Notes: generated by a model from the sequence alone, not told the origin. A stretch of DNA of 64,000 bases from Carboxylicivirga fragile (GCA_025499625.1 JAFMVD010000007.1:62001-126000); one strand, 5' to 3'; shown: positions 52,012 through 62,853, counted from the first letter of the stretch. Made by a program: numbers and translations.

Positions 52012-53040
52012 CTACAATACTATATATTCGGGAGTAAAATATTCAGGTTTAACACCCCTGTCTCTAACAACAAGCGTATCTTTGGTTGAATATTTTTTAC
52101 CTTCCATGTCGATTGTATAATCAAGATACAAAGCATTACGATCTTTGTCACCCCAACTATTCTTCTCTCCATTAATCACAAATTTACCTGAACCGGCAAC
52201 AGAAAAATCACTACCAGCTGATGAAATTGTGCAATTATCATCCTGATTAAAAGTTAATAGTAGAGTACAAGTAACATTTTCACTATTCGCATTCTGAATA
52301 GTGATTGGCATTTCAATAGAATTTAAAGAAACAGTAGAGCAAGTAGCTAACTCATCATTTTCAACAATCTCTTCTCTACGAATTACTGTCTCAACCTCAT
52401 TACCAGTTTCTATTTCGTCTGTTCCTCTTCTTAAGTAAATTGCATCCCACTCATTAATATACTTGACACAATACATTACATAATCTTTTGGCACAATATC
52501 CCAATCCGCTCCATTAGACCTAATGGGTGAGTCACCCAAAGCGACACCTGAAAGAATTGAATCAGCATTTACTACATTCGTCATTACCAAAGGTATTACA
52601 TAAGTGTTTTTGAGGGCATTTTCATCTGCGAAGAAAGCATCCGTCAATTGCACCTCTACACCACCTTGCATTTGCTTCTTTAATAAAATCTTATCAGAAG
52701 CCAATGAATAATATTCTGATGGCATTGGTAACACTTCATCACCATTGGAATAGTATAAATTATCACATAGTTCATTGCTTACTTTTACATCAATTTCTAT
52801 GTTTTTATCATTTTTATAAACACCTCCCATGGTTGCATAAATCTTGCATTTATGCTCATTATCCAATGTATTATCAAAGATGTCATCACCCAAAACAATA
52901 GTCCTAATAGGATATTGATTAGCAAAATACACCGTCGTATACTCAAAGTCAGGAAAAATGGCTTCTTTATTCTCACAAGATGTAATCAAGAAGCCAAATA
53001 ATAAAATACTCAGTCCCCAAATTCCTTTATATTGTTTCAT
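52012..53040 (-). CDS. xusE: XusE-like surface glycan-binding lipoprotein (DUF1735-type)
   Basis: 342 residues from the ATG at 53038-53040. The frame opens 45 bases earlier and would overlap xusD, but this Met starts the lipoprotein signal (MKQYKGIWGLSILLFGFLIT, then SC). The body has a DUF1735-like beta-sandwich (about 40-165, FEYTTVYFANQYPIRTIVLG, ending YVIPLVMTNVVNAD) and a second beta domain. It lies between the second SusD and Xyn10A, exactly where xusE, a non-catalytic outer-membrane protein, sits in known xylan operons. It presumably binds xylan at the surface. Confidence 0.87.
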   Translation of the reverse strand: MKQYKGIWGLSILLFGFLITSCENKEAIFPDFEYTTVYFANQYPIRTIVLGDDIFDNTLDNEHKCKIYATMGGVYKNDKNIEIDVKVSNELCDNLYYSNGDEVLPMPSEYYSLASDKILLKKQMQGGVEVQLTDAFFADENALKNTYVIPLVMTNVVNADSILSGVALGDSPIRSNGADWDIVPKDYVMYCVKYINEWDAIYLRRGTDEIETGNEVETVIRREEIVENDELATCSTVSLNSIEMPITIQNANSENVTCTLLLTFNQDDNCTISSAGSDFSVAGSGKFVINGEKNSWGDKDRNALYLDYTIDMEGKKYSTKDTLVVRDRGVKPEYFTPEYIVL

Positions 53041-53071
53041 CTTAATCATAGCTTTCACTTTTTCAATTAAA

Positions 53072-54838
53072 TTACCAACCCGCATTTTGAACTAATGCAC
53101 TCCATTTTTGTAATTCTCTGTATGGAATAGGTCCATAATACATGTGTGGTTTATAGTTTCTTATTTCTACCTCAACAGGAGTATAAACCTTGGTTCCATC
53201 AACATCTCCTATTTGCATTCCGAGTGCAGTTTCATTTAAATCAGAGACCTTCCATCTTCTTAAATCCCAAAAACGATGGTTTTCGAAACATAACTCTAAG
53301 CGCCTCTCGTTTCTAATAAGCTCCCTCATTTGGTCTTTATCACCTTTTATTGATTCAAGGTAAAGATCTTCTTCATCTATACCTGCTCTTTGTCGGATAG
53401 CTTTAATTACATCATATGCTGAATAAGCATTTCCACCTGTTCCGCTTGGTCCCCATGCTTCATTAGCCGCCTCTGCATAAATAAGAAATAATTCGGTGTA
53501 CCTAATTCGGGCTGTATAGTGTTTTTGTTGGGTATTATAAGTTGGATCAGGATTACAATCCTTTCTTAGCAACTTTCTCAGGTAATACCCAGTTCTTGTT
53601 GACCATCCGTTATCTTTATTAATACCATCGCTATTATCACCATATGTACCTGTAATAATTTGCGAATCATTAGGCCCTTGTACACTCTCATTAACCACTA
53701 CATACTGCTCCAATCGGGGATCTCGGTTTTGATATGGAAACTTAGGATCATAACTATTGTGAGAAATGGGATATCCATTACTCATTGGGAAGGCATCAAC
53801 CAAATTTTGTGTTGGATTGATCCTTCCATTCCCATAAATGGAAGGCGGAAAATTATCAGTCTCAAGAGTATTGCTTGTTTCTATTGGGCTTCGCCAAACA
53901 ATTTCTGCAGGTACAACTCCAGCTCCCAGGTTATCAATCTCAGAAGCATTTGCATACCAGGTTCCACCATTCATATCTATTCCGGCTATTCCATTAATGC
54001 GATTTAATACCTGGGCTGCAAATTGTGCAGCTTCTTCGTAATTCACATCATTACCAGAAGAATAAGCAGGGCTGGCAGCCAACAGTGCAACTTGAGCTCT
54101 GGCTGCTTCAACAATACGACCACTAATTCTACCTTTAATATGATCTCCATTCGCCCTGTTATAATCTCCTGCATTGGTAACACCCAAGTCCTTATATTTC
54201 TGAGGAATTTCCGCATCACTAATATCTCCATAATCTAACGGCAAAAGTTCTAATGCTTGATCAATATCATCAAAAACCTGATCAAGACATTCCTGAAATG
54301 TATTACGGGGCAAATTAAAATCTGACTCTATCGTTTCCGGTTCTGTTCGAATCGTTATTCCCAATAGTCGTCCATCTTCCGACCAACCACCATGAGCCAT
54401 TAAAAGATAATACGTATGTAAGGCTCTCAATGCATAGCTTTCTCCTCTGAGTCTGTCATTGAACATTGTATTGATAGCCTCATCTTTACTATATAATACT
54501 GAATCAGTATTGGCCAAAAACAAATTAATGTATTGAATTGCATTTTGCCTAGTATCCCATTGGGACGTTGGATTATTATCAGAACTCCACGATCCGGTTG
54601 CCATCGACAGATAATTATTATCGATATCGTTTATTACTGCATTATCTGTTGCAACTTCGCTTGTTGGATTGGATGAATACGGAAGTAGAATATACGCATT
54701 AGCCAGCAGACCTTGCGCAAAATTAGGTTCATCATAGATATCATCCAAATCACGTATGTTTTCCAATGCGGGCTCAAACACATCATCACACGATGTTATT
54801 ACAAATAGAAGAACCAAAAATCTAAATATATTTTTCAT
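53072..54838 (-). CDS. xusD: SusD-like protein XusD
   Basis: 588 residues; the lipoprotein signal ends FVITSC (Cys17), followed by DDVFEPALENIRDLDDIYD. RagB/SusD fold with the C-terminal ERRLELCFENHRFWDLRRW signature. It is the lid and glycan-binding partner of the SusC encoded 25 bases upstream. Position in the operon (fourth) gives the xusD name. It differs strongly from XusB, as in described Xus systems. Confidence 0.93.
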   Translation of the reverse strand: MKNIFRFLVLLFVITSCDDVFEPALENIRDLDDIYDEPNFAQGLLANAYILLPYSSNPTSEVATDNAVINDIDNNYLSMATGSWSSDNNPTSQWDTRQNAIQYINLFLANTDSVLYSKDEAINTMFNDRLRGESYALRALHTYYLLMAHGGWSEDGRLLGITIRTEPETIESDFNLPRNTFQECLDQVFDDIDQALELLPLDYGDISDAEIPQKYKDLGVTNAGDYNRANGDHIKGRISGRIVEAARAQVALLAASPAYSSGNDVNYEEAAQFAAQVLNRINGIAGIDMNGGTWYANASEIDNLGAGVVPAEIVWRSPIETSNTLETDNFPPSIYGNGRINPTQNLVDAFPMSNGYPISHNSYDPKFPYQNRDPRLEQYVVVNESVQGPNDSQIITGTYGDNSDGINKDNGWSTRTGYYLRKLLRKDCNPDPTYNTQQKHYTARIRYTELFLIYAEAANEAWGPSGTGGNAYSAYDVIKAIRQRAGIDEEDLYLESIKGDKDQMRELIRNERRLELCFENHRFWDLRRWKVSDLNETALGMQIGDVDGTKVYTPVEVEIRNYKPHMYYGPIPYRELQKWSALVQNAGW

Positions 54839-54863
54839 AACTTTTCTTTTTGATTAACTGACC

Positions 54864-57707
54864 TTAAAAAACGGCTTTTATACCAAAGTTATAGAAACGC
54901 GTTTGGGGAGCACTTCCCACGTTCATCTCCAGAATTTCACGTTCTTTTGATATGGTTAATAGATTCGATCCACTTACATACATTGAAATATCCTGGAAAA
55001 CTACATTTTGCAAAACACTCTTCGGTATATCATAAGTAACCTGCACTTTAGCCAAATTAAAACGGTCTGTTTTATATAACCAAAAGTCTGAATTTCTAAA
55101 ATTATTATCGCCTGACTCAGTAGTTAACCTTGGATAAGTGGCTGTTTCTTTGGTAGCCTCTGTCCATCTATCGCGCACAATTTCTGAGTATTTTCCATTA
55201 CCTGACACCCAAAAATAAGAACTATTTTTCATAGCATAGGCTCCAAAACTTCCTGTACCTAATGCGAAAAAGGTGAGATTCTTCCATTTAGCTACTAAAT
55301 TTACACCAGCTGTAAATGGGGCACCAGACCATCCTCCTCTACCCAGATAAACATTATCCTGATCATCGATAATATCATCACCATTTTGATCTACATACTT
55401 AATGTCGCCAGGACGAAGTGTTCCACCAAACTTATGTTCAGGTGAATTATTAATTTCTTCCTGACTATTAAAGAATCCATCACTTTCTAATCCCCAAATA
55501 GCATCTAGTGGCTGTCCTTGGCGATTTTGATAATCCCATTCATTCGCTTCATCTCGTTTTGCTGCATTAGTTGTATAGTAAATACCATTTAATCCAAGGC
55601 TTAAATCAAATTCACCAACGTGCTTATTAAAGTTAACACTAAAATCAAAACCTTTTCTTTCATCGTTATTAAAATTTTGGTAGGGACGAAAAGTAGATTC
55701 TGGATAGTAGGTTGAGAAGTAACTTGGGTAAATAGTAGATGGTATAATAATTCCTCCATCCATTTTATTGGTAAATACAGACGTATTAATTTCAACTTTT
55801 CTATTCCACAATGAAGCATATATGGAGGCCGATAATTCTTGGCGTTTGATAAAATCCAGATCTTCATAAGGTACATTTTTAACATTAGTAGATCTTTCAG
55901 GACGACCATCTGACCATCCCCAATATGCTCCATCTGCATTTTCGTATTTTCCGCTATACATATAGTAATCTTCAATATCTATATCGGTATTCAAAATACT
56001 GGCTGAGGCACTTAACTTAAGGTCATCAATAACACTTGAACCTGATAAGAAGTTCTCTTTGCTTATTCTCCATGCTAAAGTGGCAGAAGGAGAAATGGCA
56101 GTTCGGTTACCTTCTGCTAACCTTGCAGAATGAGTAGCCGTTGCACTTAAACTAGCATAATACTTACTTTTATAATTATAATCGAATTGCCAACCTAAGT
56201 TTGCATTACTTATGGCGTGGTATTCAGCTGATTGTTTTTGCTGCCACCCAGATGCAATAAGCATAGTGCTAATATTATGAGAATCATTGACAGAGGTTTC
56301 ATAATTTAATCTTCCAGAAAATAGAGTCGTTTGTCTACTGCTACTATTAGCAATATTTTGATTACCCGATTTCTCATCATTCCCAATCCTTGATGGTAAA
56401 TGAACATACTCAACTCCATTGTAATCTCTCCAAACCGGATTAAAAACAGCATATGAATTGTTAAATGATGTACTATATGTTGTGGAGTAATCAACTGCAA
56501 ATTGTGTATGAAATGATAACCCCTGTAATACTCTTTGCAGGTCAAAATCTATACCTGTGTCAAACTGAAATTGTCGACTTGTCCATTTATTGTATCCTCC
56601 TGCATAATAGTCTGCAAAAATATTAGTTGGTTCACTTTGTGTTCCGGCTAAAAAATATTTATCATCAATTATATTACTACTGCTGTTAATATAATTCCAC
56701 GATTGCTGGTCATTCGGATCTAAAAAGCTAATTGGAATCAGAGGTGAAATACGATTGGGTCTCATACTTGCAGCATTTTCCCAATAACTACCTCCACTTG
56801 AATTTGCAGTTCGTGCATTATAGAATGTGGCATTTGCATTTATGTAGGCACTAACATTATTATTTATATTAACATCTACATTACCTCGTATATTTAATCT
56901 ATTCGTATTATTATCCTCTGCTTCTCCAAAGTTAATCATATCACCTGTAGTATAATAACCAATATTCGAGTAGAATTTAGCCCTTTCATTACCACCGGTA
57001 ATTTCTGTAATTACATCTGTGCGATTATATGATTTTTTTAAATAATCGGATGAATAAAAATCGACATTTGGATAACGATAAGGATTGTTACCTGTACTAA
57101 AATTATAGATATCTTCTTCACTATAAACTACATCTTTCCCATCATTTAATGAAGCCTCATTATTTAGTGTCATATATTCAGCAGAACTTAAATACTTAGG
57201 AAAGCTTTTCGCAACATGCCATCCAGTATTAACCCTTACTTTAATGTCAAGTTCACTATCAGCACCTCTTTTGGTTGAGATATAGATAACACCCTTTGCT
57301 GCTCTACTACCATAAATGGCAATTGCCGAGGCCCCTTTTAAAAAGGTAATTTGGTCTATTTCAGTAGGTAAAACATTATTAGCATCTCTTGGAATACCAT
57401 CTACTAAAACCAAATAATCACCCATTCCCCAAAGGGAATTACCTGTATATCCACCTATATAACCTTGCATATTATCAAGGCTATATGTTGTATAATTCAT
57501 TTTTGTTATTTCGGCTAAATCAACTACTGAAACACCCCCTAAAAGTTCACTTTTCGCGACCTTTTTATAAGCAACCTGCACCAGTGGGTCCTTTATCAAT
57601 TTTAGCGTATCAGTTTCATTTCCTTCATTATTTTGGGCCTCAATAAGAAATAATGGAACCATAATAAATAATGCCAGGCAAATGAATCTTAATTGTATGT
57701 ATTTCAT
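54864..57707 (-). CDS. xusC: SusC-like porin XusC, short form
   Basis: 947 residues, about 100 shorter than the other two SusC proteins here. After a Sec signal (to IEAQ, about 25) it goes straight to the plug domain (about 55-160, DYLVLVDGIPRDANNVLPTEID, GASAIAIYGSRAAKGVIYIS) with no CarboxypepD_reg-like domain, then the beta-barrel ending in Phe. A linker VQVAYKKVAKSELLGGVS precedes the plug. It is paired with XusD (25 bases). The missing N-terminal extension is also typical of one SusC in tandem xylan loci, so it is probably normal rather than a truncation. Confidence 0.92.
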   Translation of the reverse strand: MKYIQLRFICLALFIMVPLFLIEAQNNEGNETDTLKLIKDPLVQVAYKKVAKSELLGGVSVVDLAEITKMNYTTYSLDNMQGYIGGYTGNSLWGMGDYLVLVDGIPRDANNVLPTEIDQITFLKGASAIAIYGSRAAKGVIYISTKRGADSELDIKVRVNTGWHVAKSFPKYLSSAEYMTLNNEASLNDGKDVVYSEEDIYNFSTGNNPYRYPNVDFYSSDYLKKSYNRTDVITEITGGNERAKFYSNIGYYTTGDMINFGEAEDNNTNRLNIRGNVDVNINNNVSAYINANATFYNARTANSSGGSYWENAASMRPNRISPLIPISFLDPNDQQSWNYINSSSNIIDDKYFLAGTQSEPTNIFADYYAGGYNKWTSRQFQFDTGIDFDLQRVLQGLSFHTQFAVDYSTTYSTSFNNSYAVFNPVWRDYNGVEYVHLPSRIGNDEKSGNQNIANSSSRQTTLFSGRLNYETSVNDSHNISTMLIASGWQQKQSAEYHAISNANLGWQFDYNYKSKYYASLSATATHSARLAEGNRTAISPSATLAWRISKENFLSGSSVIDDLKLSASASILNTDIDIEDYYMYSGKYENADGAYWGWSDGRPERSTNVKNVPYEDLDFIKRQELSASIYASLWNRKVEINTSVFTNKMDGGIIIPSTIYPSYFSTYYPESTFRPYQNFNNDERKGFDFSVNFNKHVGEFDLSLGLNGIYYTTNAAKRDEANEWDYQNRQGQPLDAIWGLESDGFFNSQEEINNSPEHKFGGTLRPGDIKYVDQNGDDIIDDQDNVYLGRGGWSGAPFTAGVNLVAKWKNLTFFALGTGSFGAYAMKNSSYFWVSGNGKYSEIVRDRWTEATKETATYPRLTTESGDNNFRNSDFWLYKTDRFNLAKVQVTYDIPKSVLQNVVFQDISMYVSGSNLLTISKEREILEMNVGSAPQTRFYNFGIKAVF

Positions 57708-57751
57708 TGCTTATTCATTTATTGTTACAAGTATATTTTAGTTAGATTGTA

Positions 57752-59677
57752 TTACCAACCTGGATTCTGATTGAATTCAGGATAAAGTGAGACATCAGAA
57801 ACTTTTAGAGGTAACCAATAATGTTTCTTACTAAAATTGCGTGTTAAAATAATTTCCTCTCTAAAATTAGCTACTCTGGCATCTTTACAATCGTTTTCTT
57901 TAAACCAATCTAAAGATTCAACACGGTCAAATTCATTAGATGTTTTGACATTGTATGGATACTCTGTTAACAATAACCATCTTTGCAAATCATTAAACCT
58001 AAATCCTTCGAAAGATAATTCAACAGCTCTTTCTCTTCTGATTTCGTCAATGAATTTATTATTATCTGCAACATAACTTGCATCTACAAAGCCAGCACCT
58101 ACTCTTTCGCGTACTGTGTTAATAGCTTCCTCCGCCGTTTTTGCATAGGTAGCTGATGTAGTTTGGGCACCCCCAATAGCTGCGCAAGCTTCGGCATACA
58201 TTAAATAAATATCACTTAACCTCATATATGGAAGGTAAGTCTGAATTCCATCTCCCCAATCATAGGCCTTATCATACTTATTACATTCATGAGGAGCAAA
58301 TTTTTGTGTAAAATAACCAGTACGGCTTCCATTCTGTGGATCTCTCATAGTTCCACCTGATGCTAACCCAGTATACCTCAAATGCTCATCATCCGCAAGC
58401 ATGGCAGAATTTACATATTTAAATCCATCAACTATAATATCATGATAGAAACGTGGATCTCTATCCTTATATGGATAATTCGGATCAAATCCAGAATTTG
58501 GATCATCTATGGGTAAACCATTCGCCATTCCATAAAACTTAACATAGTTCGCCGTTGGATGATGTATAACATTATCATGTTCAACCAACCCATTAACTTT
58601 TGGTCCCCATGTTTTCAAGAAGTTCCATGCCGACCCATTTTCATCATATGTTCGTCCTCGGAATATTGCTTCATCAGCTCCTGGCTGTAAAAAACTTTGA
58701 CCTCTGGTATAGAAAATTTCAGAATAAGATTTCTCAGTACCCGATTTAACATGATTGTATATATCATCATATTCGAAACTGGCAAGTTTATACTGGGTTT
58801 CTCCACCTTCTACCAAGTTTAACAACTCACCAAAAGCATCTGCTGCTTGTTGACAGTAAGCTTGATCATAATCATAGGTCATTGCTCCTCCAACTTGGGC
58901 TCCATTTTTCATTAAAGGACTACCCGCCCACAGGTAATTTTTCCCAAGATATCCTAAGGCTGCTATTTTATTAACTCGCAATTGGTTCTTTCCACTTGTA
59001 TTATTACCCGTTGCTGTATTATCCCAGTCGATTGGTAACAAATCAGCTGCTTTTCTAAAATCAGCCCCTGCTTTATCAGCGCATTCCTGATAACTTAAAC
59101 GAGGTAGATTAAAAGCTTCTGTTGGAGATAACACTCTATCAATATATTGTAATCCACCGAACCATTGCATCAACTCAAAATGCCACCATCCACGGAAAAA
59201 ATACAATTGACCCTCAATCAGCCTTTTTTCTTCAGCTGTTGCTGTCACCAATCTATCCAGGTTTTCTAATCCCATATTGGCTTTACGAATACAATACCAG
59301 GCATGAGACCATAATCTGTGATTAAACTTATCACCTGAGGTTGGATCCGCTCTTCCAGCATCTAACCAACTTTGATCGTTGTTTTGCCATGCCCAGAAAT
59401 TACCAATATCCATTTGATGTCCCATCACAAAATTAGACGCAACATTAAAGATCTCATCATCTCCCCAATTGTAAGATGTAACCCAATAGTACTTTTGTTT
59501 ATCCGGTATACAATTATAAATCTCATCAATATACCCCTGAAAATTAATGTAATTCTTAAAGGCTATTTCTTCTGAAACTATTGATTCCGGATCCCTATCT
59601 AAATAATCTTCACAGCTACCTAATCCGATCGAAAAAATAACCAGGCTGTATAGAAGTATTTTATATATATTTTTCAT
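57752..59677 (-). CDS. xusB: SusD-like protein XusB
   Basis: 641 residues; the lipoprotein signal ends LGSC (Cys22), followed by EDYLDRDPES. The RagB/SusD fold carries RRERAVELSFEGFRFNDLQRW near the C-terminus. It is larger than the usual 500-550 residues, as found for XusB-type proteins. It binds xylan chains at the surface, forms the lid on XusA and is encoded 11 bases downstream of it. Confidence 0.94.
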   Translation of the reverse strand: MKNIYKILLYSLVIFSIGLGSCEDYLDRDPESIVSEEIAFKNYINFQGYIDEIYNCIPDKQKYYWVTSYNWGDDEIFNVASNFVMGHQMDIGNFWAWQNNDQSWLDAGRADPTSGDKFNHRLWSHAWYCIRKANMGLENLDRLVTATAEEKRLIEGQLYFFRGWWHFELMQWFGGLQYIDRVLSPTEAFNLPRLSYQECADKAGADFRKAADLLPIDWDNTATGNNTSGKNQLRVNKIAALGYLGKNYLWAGSPLMKNGAQVGGAMTYDYDQAYCQQAADAFGELLNLVEGGETQYKLASFEYDDIYNHVKSGTEKSYSEIFYTRGQSFLQPGADEAIFRGRTYDENGSAWNFLKTWGPKVNGLVEHDNVIHHPTANYVKFYGMANGLPIDDPNSGFDPNYPYKDRDPRFYHDIIVDGFKYVNSAMLADDEHLRYTGLASGGTMRDPQNGSRTGYFTQKFAPHECNKYDKAYDWGDGIQTYLPYMRLSDIYLMYAEACAAIGGAQTTSATYAKTAEEAINTVRERVGAGFVDASYVADNNKFIDEIRRERAVELSFEGFRFNDLQRWLLLTEYPYNVKTSNEFDRVESLDWFKENDCKDARVANFREEIILTRNFSKKHYWLPLKVSDVSLYPEFNQNPGW

Positions 59678-59688
59678 AGTTCAAAATG

Positions 59689-62600
59689 TTAAAGTGTAAA
59701 TCTCACGCCTAAAACATAACGCTTCATTGTTGGGTATGCACCTGATCCTCCAGAACCCGCAAAATTAGATTCTCTATCGTCAGGCATTTTTGATTTTACC
59801 CAAAGGTTATTACCGTTAATGTAAATTTTCATACTAGATAAACCTATACGTTCTAACCTAGCTGGTTTTAATGTATAAGCCAACTCCACATTTTTAAGTC
59901 GTATGTATGAACCATCATATAAAAACTGAGTCCCTTGATTATACGCTGAGTTTGGAGTAGATAAGTAACGCGGTACACTAATATCAGCATTCTGATTATC
60001 TTTTGACCACCATGATCCAGATTCATAAACTGTATTTAAGGTTGATGGAAAACTAGCTAAAGGTACCAAACGTGAAACATTATTTACTCCGTACAATTGT
60101 GCGAAAGCACTAAATCCTTTCCATTCGAATCCAAAAGTAGCATTATAGGTATTTTGTGGCACATTTGAGTAACCATAAGGCACTTGATCCTTTGCATCTA
60201 TTATACCATCTCCATTAAAATCCAGAATATAATAATCACCAGGAAGCCTTTCACTATTGGTAGCATCATAATTTGGACTACCGTACAGTTGATCATAGCT
60301 ATTAAGGAAACCAGCATCTACATAGGTCCTTGACTGACCAATACTATAACCCTCTTGTTTACGATAATCTTCCAACAATGCTGGATCATCTCGTTTAATA
60401 ACTTCGTTCTCAGCATGAGTCATATTTAAATCAGCCCATAAACGCAATCCATTGCTTAGAACCTTATTTAATCTTAATTCAACCTCATAACCCTGAGTAT
60501 GAACTTCTCCTAGATTTGCTGTTGGAGCCTTACCACCAAAATACTCTGGCATAGCTCTATCCGAACCATTAATCAGAATATCTACCCTTTTATCCTGGAA
60601 ATATTCAAAATTACCAGCTACCAAACCACCAAAAAATGCGAAGTCAACACCTGCATTTAATTTCTTAACGGTTTCCCATCTTACATCAGGGTTTCCTATG
60701 GTAGCCTCACGATACCATGTATAAGGACTATCGCTCCGATCCAACCCCATTGGAGTGCTACCTCCATAAGCCCATTGGGTCATAAACAAGAACCGATCAC
60801 CATAATCATCACCAATCTCACCGTAGGATACTCTTAATTTAAGCATATCCAAAAAGGATAATCCTTTCATAAATGATTCTTCTGAAATCATCCAACCTGC
60901 TGCACCAGAATTAAAGAAACCAAATCGATATTCTTTGCTAAACTTCTCAGAACCGTTATAAGCTCCATTGTATTCAAGAAAATATTTTGAAGCAAGACTA
61001 TATGTCGATCTAAAAGCCCAATCTTCACGATATATAGGGATCATACTTCCAATAGCTCGCTCTTTACGGCTAAATAATCCCATTGCAGTAATATTATGCT
61101 TACCAAAGGTTCTATTCCAGTCAATTTGTAATTGATAATCAAGGTTTCTTAATGTTTGATCATTACGCACTTCTCCGCCTTCTGTCTTCCACATCACAGA
61201 TTGAGCAAAATCAAATCCATTATTAGAATTGAATGCCTGTTCATATGTCACAGCACCAGTTACAGGGTCAATATATTTCTCCTGTGGTGAATTATATAAA
61301 TCTTCAATCCCTCGTCTGTATTCAACAAAGTTATTATCCCATGAAACAGTTCCTCGGAATCCAAGTCCTTTAGTGATAAAGTCTAATTTTTGCTCAAGCA
61401 CAAAATCAGTATTAATTCTGGTAGTTGTTGTTAACATTGCACCGGATATTCCTATTATCATGGCTGAGTTACTGACATTGGATACATCAGGATACATCCC
61501 CCATGAACCATCTTCATACTGAGGCAAGAACACATCGGGGGCTATATTATATACACCAGCCCATTGTTGTTGAACTGCCCAATCATTAGAAGCTGTTTGA
61601 TCCCAAGGTGTCTTCTTATATCCTGTAGATCCGGCTAAATTCATTTTAAAAACAGTTGATTTAGTTAGTTGAAAATCAAGATTACTCCTAACATTCAATC
61701 TATTAAATCCATATCCACCTTCATATCCGCGACCATTTTCGTATATTTTAAATAAATCACCCTCATGCGTAAAATCAGCAGATGCGAAATACTTCACAAA
61801 TTTGGTACCCCCTGATACATTTAGATTTGCATTATATGCCATCGCATAATCCTTAAAGATAGCATCCTGCCAATCTACATTTGGATACCTTTCCTTTTGC
61901 GCTTGTGTTGTCTGGTTACGATACATATCAATAAAAGACTGTGGCCTAATATATTTCCACGAATCAGGACTAATTCCAAGCTCATATTCTACAGCCTCAT
62001 TTCTTGCTCTTAAGGCATCGTAAGAATCCATTTTATTTGGTAGTTTCGATGGACTCTTTAACGTTGAATTGACTGATACAGCAATCTTAGCACTTCCTAC
62101 CTTACCTCTTTTAGTCGTAACCAAAATAACACCATTTGCACCCTGAACACCGTAAACAGCTGTTGCAGAAGCATCTTTTAAAACAGAGATTGATTCAACT
62201 GATGCAACATCCACTGTATTCAAAGGACGTTGGATCCCATCAACCAATACAAGTGGCTCGCTGTTATTCCATGAACTGGCAGATCGAATAATGATTTGCG
62301 GGTCTTCCTCACCTGGCATACCAGAACTAGCAATAGTTGTAACACCAGGTAAATTTCCGGTTAAGGCTGATCCTACATTTGTTATACCAGCAGCCCGTTC
62401 TAAAACAGCTCCTGAGGTTTGTGTTATTGCACCAACCACACTTTCTTTCTTTTGTTGTCCATAACCTACCACAATCGTTTCACCCAGTGTAGTTGTTGAC
62501 TCCTCCAATGTTACTCTAATCGAAGTCTCATCAATAACTTTTATTTTCTGGGTTTCCATTCCAATGAAAGAAATAACCAAAGTTTGCTCACCAGTTGGTA

Positions 62601-62853
62601 TATCTAAGAAAAACACACCATCAACATTAGTGATGTTTCCAATGCCACTGGAACCTTCTACAATAACTGTAACACCAACAACAGGCAGTCCATCACTGTC
62701 TAATACTGTTCCACTAATTTGCCTTGTGTTTTGAGCAAACACTGAAACGGAAAAAACAAAAGCTAAAAGAAGCATCGTTTTTCGTAGCATCGTCAACCTT
62801 AATCTCTCAAAAAAGGTTTGCTTCTTGCATAATAATTTAATTGGATTTTTCAT
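59689..62853 (-). CDS. xusA: SusC-like TonB-dependent porin XusA
   Basis: 1054 residues. A long N-region precedes the hydrophobic signal (MLLLAFVFSVSVFAQ, about 27-41); the Met at residue 22 is an alternative start. The CarboxypepD_reg-like domain (about 43-120, ISGTVLDSDGLPVVGVTV) has the plug after it (PLVLVDGIQRPLNTVDVAS, DASATAVYGVQGANGVILV) and a barrel ending RFTL. It is the first gene of the six-gene xylan utilisation operon. The 239 bases upstream contain the palindrome TTCTCGAGAA (62948-62957) but no convincing promoter pair. Confidence 0.95.
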   Translation of the reverse strand: MKNPIKLLCKKQTFFERLRLTMLRKTMLLLAFVFSVSVFAQNTRQISGTVLDSDGLPVVGVTVIVEGSSGIGNITNVDGVFFLDIPTGEQTLVISFIGMETQKIKVIDETSIRVTLEESTTTLGETIVVGYGQQKKESVVGAITQTSGAVLERAAGITNVGSALTGNLPGVTTIASSGMPGEEDPQIIIRSASSWNNSEPLVLVDGIQRPLNTVDVASVESISVLKDASATAVYGVQGANGVILVTTKRGKVGSAKIAVSVNSTLKSPSKLPNKMDSYDALRARNEAVEYELGISPDSWKYIRPQSFIDMYRNQTTQAQKERYPNVDWQDAIFKDYAMAYNANLNVSGGTKFVKYFASADFTHEGDLFKIYENGRGYEGGYGFNRLNVRSNLDFQLTKSTVFKMNLAGSTGYKKTPWDQTASNDWAVQQQWAGVYNIAPDVFLPQYEDGSWGMYPDVSNVSNSAMIIGISGAMLTTTTRINTDFVLEQKLDFITKGLGFRGTVSWDNNFVEYRRGIEDLYNSPQEKYIDPVTGAVTYEQAFNSNNGFDFAQSVMWKTEGGEVRNDQTLRNLDYQLQIDWNRTFGKHNITAMGLFSRKERAIGSMIPIYREDWAFRSTYSLASKYFLEYNGAYNGSEKFSKEYRFGFFNSGAAGWMISEESFMKGLSFLDMLKLRVSYGEIGDDYGDRFLFMTQWAYGGSTPMGLDRSDSPYTWYREATIGNPDVRWETVKKLNAGVDFAFFGGLVAGNFEYFQDKRVDILINGSDRAMPEYFGGKAPTANLGEVHTQGYEVELRLNKVLSNGLRLWADLNMTHAENEVIKRDDPALLEDYRKQEGYSIGQSRTYVDAGFLNSYDQLYGSPNYDATNSERLPGDYYILDFNGDGIIDAKDQVPYGYSNVPQNTYNATFGFEWKGFSAFAQLYGVNNVSRLVPLASFPSTLNTVYESGSWWSKDNQNADISVPRYLSTPNSAYNQGTQFLYDGSYIRLKNVELAYTLKPARLERIGLSSMKIYINGNNLWVKSKMPDDRESNFAGSGGSGAYPTMKRYVLGVRFTL

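Noticed and set aside
53041-53085. Longer start for xusE overlapping xusD
   Set aside because: The internal Met starts a normal lipoprotein signal, and the extension would place charged residues ahead of it and overlap the upstream gene.
54864-57707. XusC read as a truncated gene
   Set aside because: Signal peptide, plug and barrel end are all present, so the lack of the CarboxypepD-like domain looks like a natural short form.
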